Assembly (NCBI GenBank): GCA_021162065.1
Contig: JAGGZK010000053.1
Location: 1 to 54,125 of the forward strand
Reading direction: 5' to 3'
DNA: 54,125 nt
Source: Thermoplasmata archaeon
GTDB lineage: Archaea; Thermoplasmatota; E2; UBA202; JdFR-43
Program-made: the position numbers and the translations under genes
Notes under the pieces: model-generated
Seen by the model: only the letters and a program-made list of their open reading frames with translations
Told to the model about the DNA's origin: nothing
Database searches by the model: none
Shown here: in pieces, positions 22,479-30,615 of the stretch
How positions within the stretch are numbered: position 1 is the stretch's first letter
Layout of the letters: each line of letters begins with the position of its first letter

Positions 22479-23531
22479 GTGGATCTGACAAATTATGAAA
22501 AAAAGGTATTATACGGCATAACAAAATTTCCAAATGACAATGACCGCCAGATTGCGGAGAAATTCGGCATGAAACAGTCCACAGTGGCAGCGATAAGAAA
22601 AAGATTGAAGGAAGAGGGCTATTACAGGGTGTATGCCATCCCCATGCTGCAGAATTTCGGAGCGGAGTTAATGGCCGTCATCCACACCAACTTCAATCCC
22701 GTTATTCCCCTCACCAAGAGAATATCCATCACTGAGGAAAAGATAGAGGCAGCGGAGGAAATATTTTTCTCCATGGGAGAAGATGATAAGGGCTTTTCCC
22801 TCAGCCTCTCAAAAAATTACACATCCATAGGAAATCTCAACGATATAAGGACAAAAACCTTTGGGGCGCTGGGGCTCCTAGAAAATGAATATCCAAAGGA
22901 GATAATATTTCCATTCTCCATAAGCAAGGTATATCGCTTCTTCGATTTCTCCCATCTCCTTGCAAAAATTTTCAGAATAAAGGAGGAGAAGGGAAAGGTG
23001 GAGGAGTTCTTTGCCCTGAAGAATATCTCCCTTTCCAAAAGAGAGAGGGATGTGCTTTGTGCCATGGTGGAAAATCCGGAGATGCCCTCCAAGGAAATGG
23101 CCGAAATGCTCGGGATAACAAGGCATACAGTGGGGAGGATGAAGAAAAAATTTATGGAAGAGGGTTACATAAAAACCATAGTCATTCCTGACTTTGAAAA
23201 ACTGGGGCTCAAGATTCTTGCCTTCTATGATGTAAGCCTGAATCCCCATACCCCGCCGGATTTTGATAAAGATGAATTAAAGGATCTTCTGTGCGATGAG
23301 GTTATATTTCTGGCGGCACGCCGCTTCGAGTTCGTGGCCATCTCCATGCATACCGACTATGAGATGTACAAGATGTGCAAGACCGAGATAATGCAGAAGA
23401 TAAAGGAGAAGGAGTGGGTATCCATGATCCCCTTTGTGAGAACCTACAGTCTCAACAAGGCAAGGATAATAAAGGATTTCACATTTCCCCCAATAACCAG
23501 AAAACTTGTTCTGGGCGAGGGGCGGGGGTAG
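22479..23531 (+). CDS. Tandem Lrp-like helix-turn-helix regulator
   Basis: The track starts at 22383, inside the inverted repeat. A GTG at 22479 fits better, giving VDLTNYEKKVLYGITKFPND, as expected for this family, with a TATA-like TTTTTATTT about 25 bases before it. The 350-residue protein has two HTH units (about residues 5-55 and 205-255), each followed by a ligand-domain-like region. It could regulate the adjacent polyamine genes or itself via the repeat upstream. The last ten bases of the gene lie in the tRNA-Leu gene. Ligand unknown. Confidence 0.75.
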   Translation: MDLTNYEKKVLYGITKFPNDNDRQIAEKFGMKQSTVAAIRKRLKEEGYYRVYAIPMLQNFGAELMAVIHTNFNPVIPLTKRISITEEKIEAAEEIFFSMGEDDKGFSLSLSKNYTSIGNLNDIRTKTFGALGLLENEYPKEIIFPFSISKVYRFFDFSHLLAKIFRIKEEKGKVEEFFALKNISLSKRERDVLCAMVENPEMPSKEMAEMLGITRHTVGRMKKKFMEEGYIKTIVIPDFEKLGLKILAFYDVSLNPHTPPDFDKDELKDLLCDEVIFLAARRFEFVAISMHTDYEMYKMCKTEIMQKIKEKEWVSMIPFVRTYSLNKARIIKDFTFPPITRKLVLGEGRG

Positions 23532-23604
23532 CCAAGCGGTCAACGGTGCAGGGCTTAGGACCCTGTGGCGCAGGCCTTCGTGGGTTCGAATCCCACCCCC
23601 CGCA
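23522..23604 (+). tRNA. tRNA-Leu (anticodon TAG)
   Basis: The 83-base cloverleaf has an acceptor stem GCGGGGG/CCCCCGC, an anticodon loop CTTAGGA (TAG), a long variable arm (GGCGCAGGCCTTCG region) typical of tRNA-Leu, a T loop GTTCGAATC and discriminator A. CCA is not encoded. Its first ten bases overlap the end of the regulator gene. Confidence 0.95.
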
Positions 23605-23635
23605 TGGGTTTATTTATTGTTTCACTATTTTACCC

Positions 23636-24154
23636 ATGGAGGAAATTGCTGAGTTGGTAAAAAACGCCATGGTGCTGAAGAGGGTGGAAAGAAGTGGATG
23701 GAAAAGGGCTGGTATGGCAAAGGTGGAAAGCGTGGCCGAGCATACCTTCATGCTTGCCTTTCTGGCAATGGTGATGGGAGATACATTAAAAATGGATGTG
23801 GAAAAAATGATGAAGATGGCCCTGCTGCATGATCTGGCTGAGGCGATAACGGGGGACATAACACCCCATGAAATGGAGAAGGAAATAAAGCAGGAGATGG
23901 AGAATAAAGCAATGGAAAAATTGCTGGAAAACTTTGAGGATTATCGCAACCTCTGGCATGAATTTATGGACGGAGGTAGTATAGAGGCGAGGATGGTAAG
24001 GGAGATGGATAAGGCAGAGATGGTGATTCAGGCTGGGGAGTATGCCAGAGAATATGGTGTGGAAAAATTCATGGAATTTATTGAGGAAAGAAACAAAGTT
24101 GAGAATCCTTTACTGTTATTCATCATCAATCATTTTCTCGAACCATTGAGATAG
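23636..24154 (+). CDS. HD-domain phosphohydrolase, YfbR-like
   Basis: The track ORF begins at 23375 and runs through the tRNA; the ATG at 23636 gives the proper 172-residue protein. The motif set is VAEHTFMLAFLA (about 32-43), MALLHDLAEAITGDITPHEM (about 61-80) and a late EMDKAEMVIQA, the H-HD-D pattern of HD-domain proteins such as YfbR 5'-deoxynucleotidases. It would remove phosphate from nucleoside monophosphates. It starts 32 bases after the tRNA-Leu. The specificity is not certain. Confidence 0.82.
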   Translation: MEEIAELVKNAMVLKRVERSGWKRAGMAKVESVAEHTFMLAFLAMVMGDTLKMDVEKMMKMALLHDLAEAITGDITPHEMEKEIKQEMENKAMEKLLENFEDYRNLWHEFMDGGSIEARMVREMDKAEMVIQAGEYAREYGVEKFMEFIEERNKVENPLLLFIINHFLEPLR

Positions 24155-24378
24155 ATTATGGCGGCGAGAATCATATATGCAAACACGGAAAAAATCCAGT
24201 TTCCAAACATTTTTGAGACCACGGAAAGAAACCAGAATAAGGACTGGATTGGAGGGGGTTCATATTCATATTGCAAATCCTGGAAAATGGAGGATAGGTC
24301 TGGAGAAAATATGTAGAGGCTCATGACTACAAAGAATAACAGCAGGATTTCTACCACGATTTTATCTTTGCCCGGCAT
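24130..24378 (-). CDS. Small membrane protein
   Basis: The 82-residue protein has two hydrophobic segments (about 6-22 and 60-76). It overlaps the end of the HD gene by 25 bases tail to tail and the end of the DUF763 gene by 17 on the same strand. The coupling to DUF763 supports expression. No family was recognised. Confidence 0.5.
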   Translation of the reverse strand: MPGKDKIVVEILLLFFVVMSLYIFSPDLSSIFQDLQYEYEPPPIQSLFWFLSVVSKMFGNWIFSVFAYMILAAIIYLNGSRK

Positions 24379-25435
24379 TCTCTTCAGGTATGAATTTTTT
24401 GAGGTTTTTAAGTGCTGTTATTTTTTCCTTTCTCTCCATCTCCGCCTCGTCTATGGCCTGCTGCAGCATTTCCGCCGCTTCATCCATTGCCCTCCTGTTG
24501 ACAGGATACGGAACTCCATCTTTGCCTCCTACTGCAAAGGAATACTTCACGGGGTCCTTCCATGAGGGTGGTCTTCCATAGATGAGATCGGAGATGTACG
24601 CAAGGGCTCTTACGGTGGCTGCCCCCATACCTTTAATGGAGAGCATTTCCTCATAAGTGGACGGCTGTATCTCGTAAACTTCCCTTAGGGCATTCCAGTT
24701 GATTCTTTTGGGCATATGCAGCATTTTAACCCTTCCATCCAGCGTCTGCTGGTACTCCATCAGGGTTTTGAAATCTTTTTCCACCTTCCCCGGCCCTTCC
24801 TTTGCCACATCTATGCTGATTTTTCTCGCCTCCCTGCTTGTTACGGATGTCATGTCCATTGCCATGCCCTTTCTTCCCACTATGGCGGTGTGGGGCTCTT
24901 CAATAAAATCATCTATCTTCCATATCCAATGATAGCGCCTCGCATACCTCGTCTCTGGATTCATCCCCTGCTGCACCACCGCCCATTTCCCATCGGAATT
25001 GAAAAATATGGCATGGTGATATATGCTGTAACCGTCCTGGAGGGCGGCGCTGTCTATCTTTGCGGCCATCCTGCTGGCATACTTTATTGGCTCGGCATCC
25101 ACATCCATCTCCTTTGCCTTTCTCTCTATCTCTTCTATGGTCTGAAAGGCCATTCCCTTACCGCCAGCCCCCATTATTCCATGCTTTTCCATCGCTTCCT
25201 TCAGGGCTGCGGTGGTGACTGTGGTTGTGCCAGAGCTATGCCAGTCATAGCCCAGCACACAGGAAAGGGCCTGAAACCAGTGGGGATCGGAAATCAGCTC
25301 CAGAAATTTTTCCTCCCCATATTCATATACTATTACCCTCCCTATGGCATCGGCAAGCTTTACCATCCTTCTGTACAGCCATCGGGGCGCCTTTCCGTAA
25401 TGGAGAGGAAGATTGGCAACTCCTGTCTTTCCCAC
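24362..25435 (-). CDS. DUF763 family protein with helix-hairpin motif
   Basis: The 357-residue protein starts MGKTGVANLPLHYGKAPRWL, the conserved opening of DUF763. It has the DWHSSGTTT region (about 64-72), a region around AVVQQGMNPETRYARRYHW, and a helix-hairpin-helix-like MLSIKGMGAATVRALAYI near 265-282. The family is common in thermophilic archaea and bacteria, with no settled function; the hairpin suggests DNA contact. The length is as expected. Confidence 0.85.
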   Translation of the reverse strand: MGKTGVANLPLHYGKAPRWLYRRMVKLADAIGRVIVYEYGEEKFLELISDPHWFQALSCVLGYDWHSSGTTTVTTAALKEAMEKHGIMGAGGKGMAFQTIEEIERKAKEMDVDAEPIKYASRMAAKIDSAALQDGYSIYHHAIFFNSDGKWAVVQQGMNPETRYARRYHWIWKIDDFIEEPHTAIVGRKGMAMDMTSVTSREARKISIDVAKEGPGKVEKDFKTLMEYQQTLDGRVKMLHMPKRINWNALREVYEIQPSTYEEMLSIKGMGAATVRALAYISDLIYGRPPSWKDPVKYSFAVGGKDGVPYPVNRRAMDEAAEMLQQAIDEAEMERKEKITALKNLKKFIPEENAGQR

Positions 25436-25522
25436 AATAATAAAGAGAGGGATGCTATTAAAATTTTAGAGGGGGTGGAGGAAATATAAAACCTTTTTTA
25501 TTTCCCTTTCCATTTCTCTTCA

Positions 25523-25924
25523 ATGATAAGGCTGGTGTGCGTGGGAAAACTGAAGGAAAAATTTTATAAAGAGGCGGAGAGGGAATATATCAAAAGAATA
25601 TCATCTCTTGTGAAATTTGAGGTGAGGGAGGTGGATTTTTTAAAGGATGAAAAATGCGACTACTCCATATATCTGGACGAAAATGGAACTGAGATGGATT
25701 CCATTTCCTTTTCAAACTTCCTGAAAAAAATAATGATGGATAAAAAGAATATCTGCTTTTTCATAGGAGGGTGGGGGGGATTAGAGGAGGAGCAAATCAA
25801 AAAAGCTGACTTTGTCCTCTCCCTTTCAAAAATGACCTTCCCATATCAGCTATGTAGAATAATACTTCTTGAACAGATATATAGAGGGCTCGCTCTCATG
25901 AAAGGAATAGATTACCACAAATAA
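25523..25924 (+). CDS. rlmH: 23S rRNA pseudouridine methyltransferase, RlmH (SPOUT)
   Basis: The 133 residues contain a SPOUT knot: FFIGGWGGLEEEQIKKADFV (the SAM loop), LSLSKMTFPYQL and a C-terminal LLEQIYRGLALMKGIDYHK, the RlmH end signature. It should methylate N3 of pseudouridine 1915 in helix 69 of large rRNA. The size is slightly below the bacterial 155. It stands alone between divergent and same-strand neighbours. Confidence 0.85.
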   Translation: MIRLVCVGKLKEKFYKEAEREYIKRISSLVKFEVREVDFLKDEKCDYSIYLDENGTEMDSISFSNFLKKIMMDKKNICFFIGGWGGLEEEQIKKADFVLSLSKMTFPYQLCRIILLEQIYRGLALMKGIDYHK

Positions 25925-25928
25925 TGCG

Positions 25929-25945
25929 TTGTTCTGGCAGAACAA
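25929..25945. terminator. 17-base palindrome after rlmH, terminator or operator
   Basis: Eight-base arms TTGTTCTG and CAGAACAA flank a single G, followed by TTTTG. As RNA it would form a hairpin with a short T-run just after the rlmH stop. As DNA it is also a neat dimer site upstream of the FilR1-type gene. Which role applies is open. Confidence 0.5.
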
Positions 25946-25982
25946 TTTTGTTCGGCGGTTACAATAAATAGGAAATCAAACA

Positions 25983-26006
25983 TTATAAATATTATTCAAC
26001 AATATT
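25983..26006 (+). promoter_or_regulatory. TATA box with overlapping inverted repeat before the first FilR1-type gene
   Basis: TTATAAATA starts about 29 bases before the ATG at 26012, fitting a leaderless transcript. A near-palindrome AATATTATTCAACAATATT (25988-26006, eight of nine pairs) overlaps it, so autoregulation is plausible. Confidence 0.5.
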
Positions 26007-26011
26007 GTCCT

Positions 26012-26833
26012 ATGAAGCACATATACTCTATCTATGAGGGAATAGATGAGAGGTTAAAATTCATAACCACCTCAGGCGTGAGAATAAAAATGATGCTGAG
26101 TTTGTTGGAAGGACCCAAGAATTCCACGGAATTGAAGGATGAGGTGGGAGTGGTTGCCTCTACCGTCATCCATGCAGCAAGGGATCTTGAAAAGGAACAT
26201 CTTCTGGAAGAGAGGCCGGATGGCTATCATCTCACCAACACCGGAAAAATAGTGGCTCTGAAACTTATGGATCTCATCAAACTTTTCCATGTGATAAAAA
26301 CCACCGAGGATTTCTGGCTCTCCCACGACATGGAGGGAATACCTCCCCAGTTTATGGAGAGGCTGGGAGAGTTGCAGGAGTTAAAGGTAGTCAAATCCTC
26401 GCCCACCAATCTTCTCCAGGTACTCAGCCTCTACATGAAACTTGTCAGCAAGGCAAAGGAGTTGAGAGGAATTTCTCCAGTATTTGTGCCGGAATTTTCA
26501 AAACTTGTTAAAAAATTGCTGAAGAAGGGGGCAACGGTACATCTCATCATATCAGAAGAAATAATGAAACCGGTGGTGGAAAGCTATCAGAAAGATATAG
26601 AGCCGGATATAAAAAAGAAGGTGGAGGAGGGGCATCTCCGCATATGGGTGATGGAGGGGGTAAAAATAGCCATGAGTGTAACCGACTCCTTCATCTCCAT
26701 AGGGATGTTCAACAAAGATGGAACATATGATTTCTCCCATGATATGGTGAGTTATAATAAGGAGGCGATAGAGTGGGGTAGGGAACTATTCGAATATTAC
26801 AAATCTCGGGCCAGGGAGATTAGTCTTATATAG
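26012..26833 (+). CDS. FilR1-type winged-helix regulator (first paralogue)
   Basis: The 273-residue protein has a winged helix at about 15-90 and a C-terminal domain like the middle domain of methanogenesis regulatory protein FilR1 (formerly DUF1724), with TVHLIISEEI and IAMSVTDSFISIGMF. Family members sense a small ligand or signal. It and the protein at 27766 are paralogues of the same length that flank the UbiA gene. It has a TATA box and symmetric site directly upstream. Confidence 0.8.
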   Translation: MKHIYSIYEGIDERLKFITTSGVRIKMMLSLLEGPKNSTELKDEVGVVASTVIHAARDLEKEHLLEERPDGYHLTNTGKIVALKLMDLIKLFHVIKTTEDFWLSHDMEGIPPQFMERLGELQELKVVKSSPTNLLQVLSLYMKLVSKAKELRGISPVFVPEFSKLVKKLLKKGATVHLIISEEIMKPVVESYQKDIEPDIKKKVEEGHLRIWVMEGVKIAMSVTDSFISIGMFNKDGTYDFSHDMVSYNKEAIEWGRELFEYYKSRAREISLI

Positions 26834-26936
26834 GCTATTTCTCCCTTTCAAAAATTTTTTTAATTTATTAGTTTTAACAACGACTTTCACATCCTTTGTT
26901 GGTGCCTCCATCATCTCTCTTTCCTTTCTTCTTTTT

Positions 26937-27689
26937 ATGAATCATATAATGGTGGACATGGTTGTTTCCACCGCCCTCGTAACCTATAGCATCTATTCCC
27001 TCAACAGAATAACGGATATGGAAGAGGATGCATCCAACATTCCCGAGAGGGTGAAATTTCTGGAAGAGAGAAAGGATATGATTCTCATTCTCTCCATAAT
27101 GGCATATGTTGTGGCTCTTCTCATGGGAATAAGGGAGAACCTGTGGACAATGCCCATCTTTCTCACCCCCTTTTTTGTGGGAATCGTATACAGCATAAGG
27201 ATACATTCTTTCAGAATAAAGGATATCTTCGGCATGAAAAACATATCCATCGCCTTTTCCTGGGCCTTTTCCTCCGCCTTCCTGCCCTATGCCTTCAATT
27301 CCAACATGGAAAAGGCGTTTCTCATCTTCTCCTTTCTCTTCATAAAATGCTTCGTGAATACCGTCGTCTTTGATACCAGAGATGTGGAAGGTGACAGGAA
27401 GGCGGGGGCAAGAACCATACCTGTGGTTCTTGGGGTGAGAAAGACGAGGTTTATTCTTCTTATCTCCAACACCCTCCTCATTCCATGGACCGTTGCATGC
27501 TATCTCCAGAACCTTTTCATAGAATATATACCTGTAATCTTCTTTTCCATACTCTATGGATACTGGTACATAAATGCCTTCTGCGATGAAAAGAACAGAG
27601 AATCTGCCTTCAACTATGACTATCTGGTGGATGGGGAGTTCATAATCCTGGCTCTTTTTGCATTAGCCATAGATTTTGTTTTCCACTGA
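26937..27689 (+). CDS. UbiA-family prenyltransferase with unclear start
   Basis: The protein of at least 250 residues is polytopic, with both Asp motifs of UbiA enzymes: NRITDMEED (about 23-31) and DTRDVEGDRKAGARTIPVVL (about 145-164). It transfers a prenyl group to an acceptor in membrane lipid or quinone synthesis. The frame stays open upstream to about 26,780 and codes for a convincing first membrane helix (FLPFKNFFNLLVLTTTF and on), but without ATG, GTG or TTG. Either the start is at the ATG listed, a rare codon is used, or the N-terminus has been damaged. It lies between two FilR1-type regulators. Confidence 0.75.
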   Translation: MNHIMVDMVVSTALVTYSIYSLNRITDMEEDASNIPERVKFLEERKDMILILSIMAYVVALLMGIRENLWTMPIFLTPFFVGIVYSIRIHSFRIKDIFGMKNISIAFSWAFSSAFLPYAFNSNMEKAFLIFSFLFIKCFVNTVVFDTRDVEGDRKAGARTIPVVLGVRKTRFILLISNTLLIPWTVACYLQNLFIEYIPVIFFSILYGYWYINAFCDEKNRESAFNYDYLVDGEFIILALFALAIDFVFH

Positions 27690-27731
27690 CTTCATGGCAT
27701 TTGCACTCATTAGAAAAATCCAATTTTTGGG

Positions 27732-27758
27732 TTAACTATATAAAAATATTTCAGTTAA
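27732..27758 (+). promoter_or_regulatory. TATA box framed by TTAACT/AGTTAA before the second FilR1-type gene
   Basis: The arms TTAACT (27732-27737) and AGTTAA (27753-27758) are perfect and enclose TATATAAAAA, about 26 bases before the ATG at 27766. A dimer bound here would block TBP, consistent with autoregulation. Confidence 0.55.
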
Positions 27759-27765
27759 AGCCGAG

Positions 27766-28581
27766 ATGGGGGAAATGCATGCCATCTACGATGAGGTAGA
27801 GGAAGACATCAGATTTCTCACATCATCAAAAGTGAGGGGCATGGTTTTGCTTGCCGTGATGAGTGGAATAAAAAATTCGGGCGAAATATCGAGAGAAGCC
27901 GACTTGGATATATCCTCTGTGATTCACGCAGTAAGAGAGTTGGAAGAGAGAAGATATATAGTGGATAAGAATGGCTATGTTCTTACATCAAAAGGGAAAA
28001 TAATGGCCCACAACCTCATGAATTTTTTGGCATCCCTACATACCATTTCCATGGACAACTTCTGGAATGAACATTACATAGATGACATCCCCGATAACCT
28101 GCTTTCCAGCATACACATGCTGAGAAATTCGGAAATTATTAAAGATACACCCACAGAGTTGATGAGAGGATTTATGCTATATCTGAATCTTTTGAGAAAA
28201 TCCAGGAGAGTAAGAGGGTTCTCCTCCATTTTTCACCCTCGTTTTCCCTCCGTGATAGAGAAGCTGGCGAGAAGAAAGGCGGATATGGAATTTGTGATTA
28301 CTCCCAGCATTTTTGAGAAATTGAGGGAAACAAAAATGAAGAAAAGATTGGTTCCTCTTTTAGAAAAAGAGGCACTTTCTCTTTTTCTTGTGGAGAGGGA
28401 AGTAAAGTTGGCCTTCACTGTAACGGAGAAATTCCTTTCCTTCACCCTTTATTTTAAAAATGGATTGTTTGATGATAACACAACACTTATGAGTTATGAT
28501 GAGGAAGCTTTACAATGGGCAAACTCCCTTTATGATCATTACAGGGCATGCTCCAAGCCCCTCTCTCCTGAAGATTTTTAA
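27766..28581 (+). CDS. FilR1-type winged-helix regulator (second paralogue)
   Basis: The 271-residue protein has the same layout as the one at 26012: opening IYDEVEEDIRFLTSSKVRG, a winged helix to about 85 and a FilR1 middle-type domain to the end. The start may be Met1 or Met4. It has its own promoter with symmetric arms. Its end overlaps purM by four bases tail to tail. The pair most likely arose by duplication and may control the UbiA gene and each other. Confidence 0.78.
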   Translation: MGEMHAIYDEVEEDIRFLTSSKVRGMVLLAVMSGIKNSGEISREADLDISSVIHAVRELEERRYIVDKNGYVLTSKGKIMAHNLMNFLASLHTISMDNFWNEHYIDDIPDNLLSSIHMLRNSEIIKDTPTELMRGFMLYLNLLRKSRRVRGFSSIFHPRFPSVIEKLARRKADMEFVITPSIFEKLRETKMKKRLVPLLEKEALSLFLVEREVKLAFTVTEKFLSFTLYFKNGLFDDNTTLMSYDEEALQWANSLYDHYRACSKPLSPEDF

Positions 28582-29540
28582 ATCTTTATTCCCAGGGAAG
28601 GAATGCTCACTCCCTCTCCCCTCTCTATTTTGCCAACAACCTCTGCCTCCACATATCTGTTGAGTATATCCAGCGATGTGTCCACATCCTTTTTATCCAC
28701 CACAACGGCCATCCCCATCCCCATGTTGAAGGTCTGATACATTTCCTCCACACTCACATTTCCGAGTTTCTGTATTATTCTGAAAACCGGCTGCGGCTCC
28801 ATGGGATTTTCAATAACGAAATGGACATGGGGTGCCATTCTCTTTATCTTTCTCAATCCCCCTCCAGTTACATGGGCAATGCCTTTTACTTCAACATTCT
28901 CCCACAATTCTATTATTTCCCTCACATATATTCTCGTCGGCTCGAGGAGGGCATAACCTATTATTCCTATCCCTTCCATTTCATCATGGAAGTCATAACC
29001 GTTTTCAGTGAATACCTTCCTCGCCAGCGTGTAGCCATTTGAATGGATTCCGCTGCTTCTCATTCCTATTATAACATCACCCTCTTTTATGCCAGCAGGT
29101 ATATTCCTCTCAACAACACCAACGCATGTGCCAGCAAGATCAAAACCTTTTATTATCTCCGGCAGGGTAGCGGTCTCGCCCCCTATTATCTCCACCCCCG
29201 CCTTCTCAGCCCCAGCCTTCAAGCCCTTTGCTATCTCCTCCGCCATCCTCTCGTCCATCCTCTCCATGGCAAGATAGTCCACGAAGGCAAGGGGGCGGGC
29301 GCCCATCACAAGAGCATCGTTCACATTCATGGCCATGCAATCTATTCCTATGGTGTCCCACTTCTTCATTTCATTGGCCACAATCACCTTGCTTCCAACA
29401 CCATCGGTACAGAGTACCAGTTCCAAATCTCCAATGGCAATCCTGTCCTTCCTCGCCTTCATGGTTTCAATGAGGGTTTTCACAACCTTTTCTTCCCTGT
29501 CTATGTCGACACCGGCTCCTGAGTAGGTGAATCTTCCCAT
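28578..29540 (-). CDS. purM: Phosphoribosylformylglycinamidine cyclo-ligase (AIR synthetase)
   Basis: The 320-residue protein has the opening YSGAGVDIDREEKVV, the CTDGVGSK motif (about 48-55), MNVNDALVMGARPLAFVDYL (about 71-90), GGETATLPE (about 119-127) and GVSIPSLGIKI at the end. It closes the imidazole ring in purine synthesis using ATP. A TATA-like element at 29561-29570 lies about 26 bases before the ATG, a leaderless start. Confidence 0.95.
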   Translation of the reverse strand: MGRFTYSGAGVDIDREEKVVKTLIETMKARKDRIAIGDLELVLCTDGVGSKVIVANEMKKWDTIGIDCMAMNVNDALVMGARPLAFVDYLAMERMDERMAEEIAKGLKAGAEKAGVEIIGGETATLPEIIKGFDLAGTCVGVVERNIPAGIKEGDVIIGMRSSGIHSNGYTLARKVFTENGYDFHDEMEGIGIIGYALLEPTRIYVREIIELWENVEVKGIAHVTGGGLRKIKRMAPHVHFVIENPMEPQPVFRIIQKLGNVSVEEMYQTFNMGMGMAVVVDKKDVDTSLDILNRYVEAEVVGKIERGEGVSIPSLGIKI

Positions 29541-29560
29541 GAAAAAGTATAGGGCAATGA

Positions 29561-29570
29561 ATATAAAAAG
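29561..29570 (-). promoter_or_regulatory. TATA box for purM
   Basis: The minus-strand CTTTTTATAT element is centred about 26 bases before the purM ATG, consistent with a leaderless transcript. Confidence 0.55.
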
Positions 29571-29582
29571 GATGTCACGCCC

Positions 29583-29981
29583 TCACCATTTTTTCATTCC
29601 AGTCTTTTTTAGGATTTCCCTGAAATTTTTTATGGAGGGGGAATAGAAAAGATGACTCCTGCACCTGCAGTCGCTGGAACCGAAATTTGGGATGAAATCA
29701 AATCCCATTCTCCTAAAAATTTCTGCAATTCTGCATTCTTCTCTCCTCTCTCCAGGCATATACCATATTTCCTCCACATCCGCCTCCTCTCTTAGATAAT
29801 CAATGTGCCATCTCATCCTTTTTCCCCTTTTCAGATGTCTTCCTATTCTTCCCTCCATCCCTCCGAGAGCGGAGCCCACATAGGCGTAATATCCGGGTTC
29901 AAAATTTATTTCCCCCAGGGCCCCTACATCTATCTTTTTCCTTTCAGGAAGAATAAGTATTAAAACGTATGTCCCTTTCAT
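29583..29981 (-). CDS. DUF123 GIY-YIG nuclease-like protein
   Basis: The track start at 30035 lies in the upstream gene; the ATG at 29981 overlaps its stop as ATGA and gives 132 residues opening MKGTYVLILILPE. YYAYVGSALGGMEGRIGRHL (about 30-50) is the GIY-YIG-like core, and RWHIDYL and a SSDCRCRSHLFY region follow, as in archaeal DUF123. Members act on DNA or are fused to endonuclease III. The activity here is unproven. It is coupled with a winged-helix gene. Confidence 0.8.
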   Translation of the reverse strand: MKGTYVLILILPERKKIDVGALGEINFEPGYYAYVGSALGGMEGRIGRHLKRGKRMRWHIDYLREEADVEEIWYMPGERREECRIAEIFRRMGFDFIPNFGSSDCRCRSHLFYSPSIKNFREILKKTGMKKW

Positions 29982-30520
29982 GGAAACAGTTTGCTTATAT
30001 CCATCTGATCGATTTTTTCTCCAGGATATATCCACTCGTCTTCCATCCTTATGTATCCCTCCTTTTCATAGTCCTTCAATATCCTGTCTATAACCTTCAT
30101 TTCCTCCTTCATTTCCTTTTTAAACACCTTTATGTTAAGCCTCCCCCTCCTTTTCATGCTCACAAAAAGAAGAAAGATTATGGCCATGGCTATGTCCTTG
30201 GCCAGCAGTTCTTCCGCCACAATATCGTCGATTTCCTCCATCTCATCCCCCATTCTCCATCCCAGAAGCATGACACCATCGGTGGCGAGCTTACCAGTCC
30301 ATGTAAGGGTGTAAAAATTTCCTTCCTTCTTTATGAAATTTATTTCCTGAAGTGTTGCCAGAGCGCGATTGAAGGTGGCGGTGGGCAGCCCGGTGATTTC
30401 CTGGAGGTCTTTCCACCTGAGTTTCTCCTTTTCCCTTATTGCCATCAGTATCTTCAGGGCATTCTCTCTGAGAGATTTGAAAATTTTGTATACCACATCC
30501 TTTTTTTCCTTTGTCCTCAT
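29978..30520 (-). CDS. Winged-helix regulator
   Basis: The 180-residue protein has an HTH (LRWKDLQEITGLPTATFNRA, about 34-53) and a wing (INFIKKEGNFYTLTWTG), then a helical C-terminal part with a hydrophobic stretch near 110-120 and a second domain with KEMKVIDRILKDYEKEGYIR. It resembles archaeal ArsR/MarR-type regulators. Its stop overlaps the DUF123 start. The target is unknown; a link to DNA repair is only suggested by the neighbour. Confidence 0.65.
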   Translation of the reverse strand: MRTKEKKDVVYKIFKSLRENALKILMAIREKEKLRWKDLQEITGLPTATFNRALATLQEINFIKKEGNFYTLTWTGKLATDGVMLLGWRMGDEMEEIDDIVAEELLAKDIAMAIIFLLFVSMKRRGRLNIKVFKKEMKEEMKVIDRILKDYEKEGYIRMEDEWIYPGEKIDQMDISKLFP

Positions 30521-30615
30521 TGCATAAACAACTTTTTTCTCTTAATAAATATTATCTTTTATTCAAATTTCAGGAGAAATACATAAACTTTTATTAATCG
30601 GGATGCAATCATTGG

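Noticed and set aside
26012-28581. Methanogen origin suggested by FilR1-type regulators
   Set aside because: The family also occurs in non-methanogens, and no methanogenesis gene is present in the window; the fermentation genes point elsewhere.
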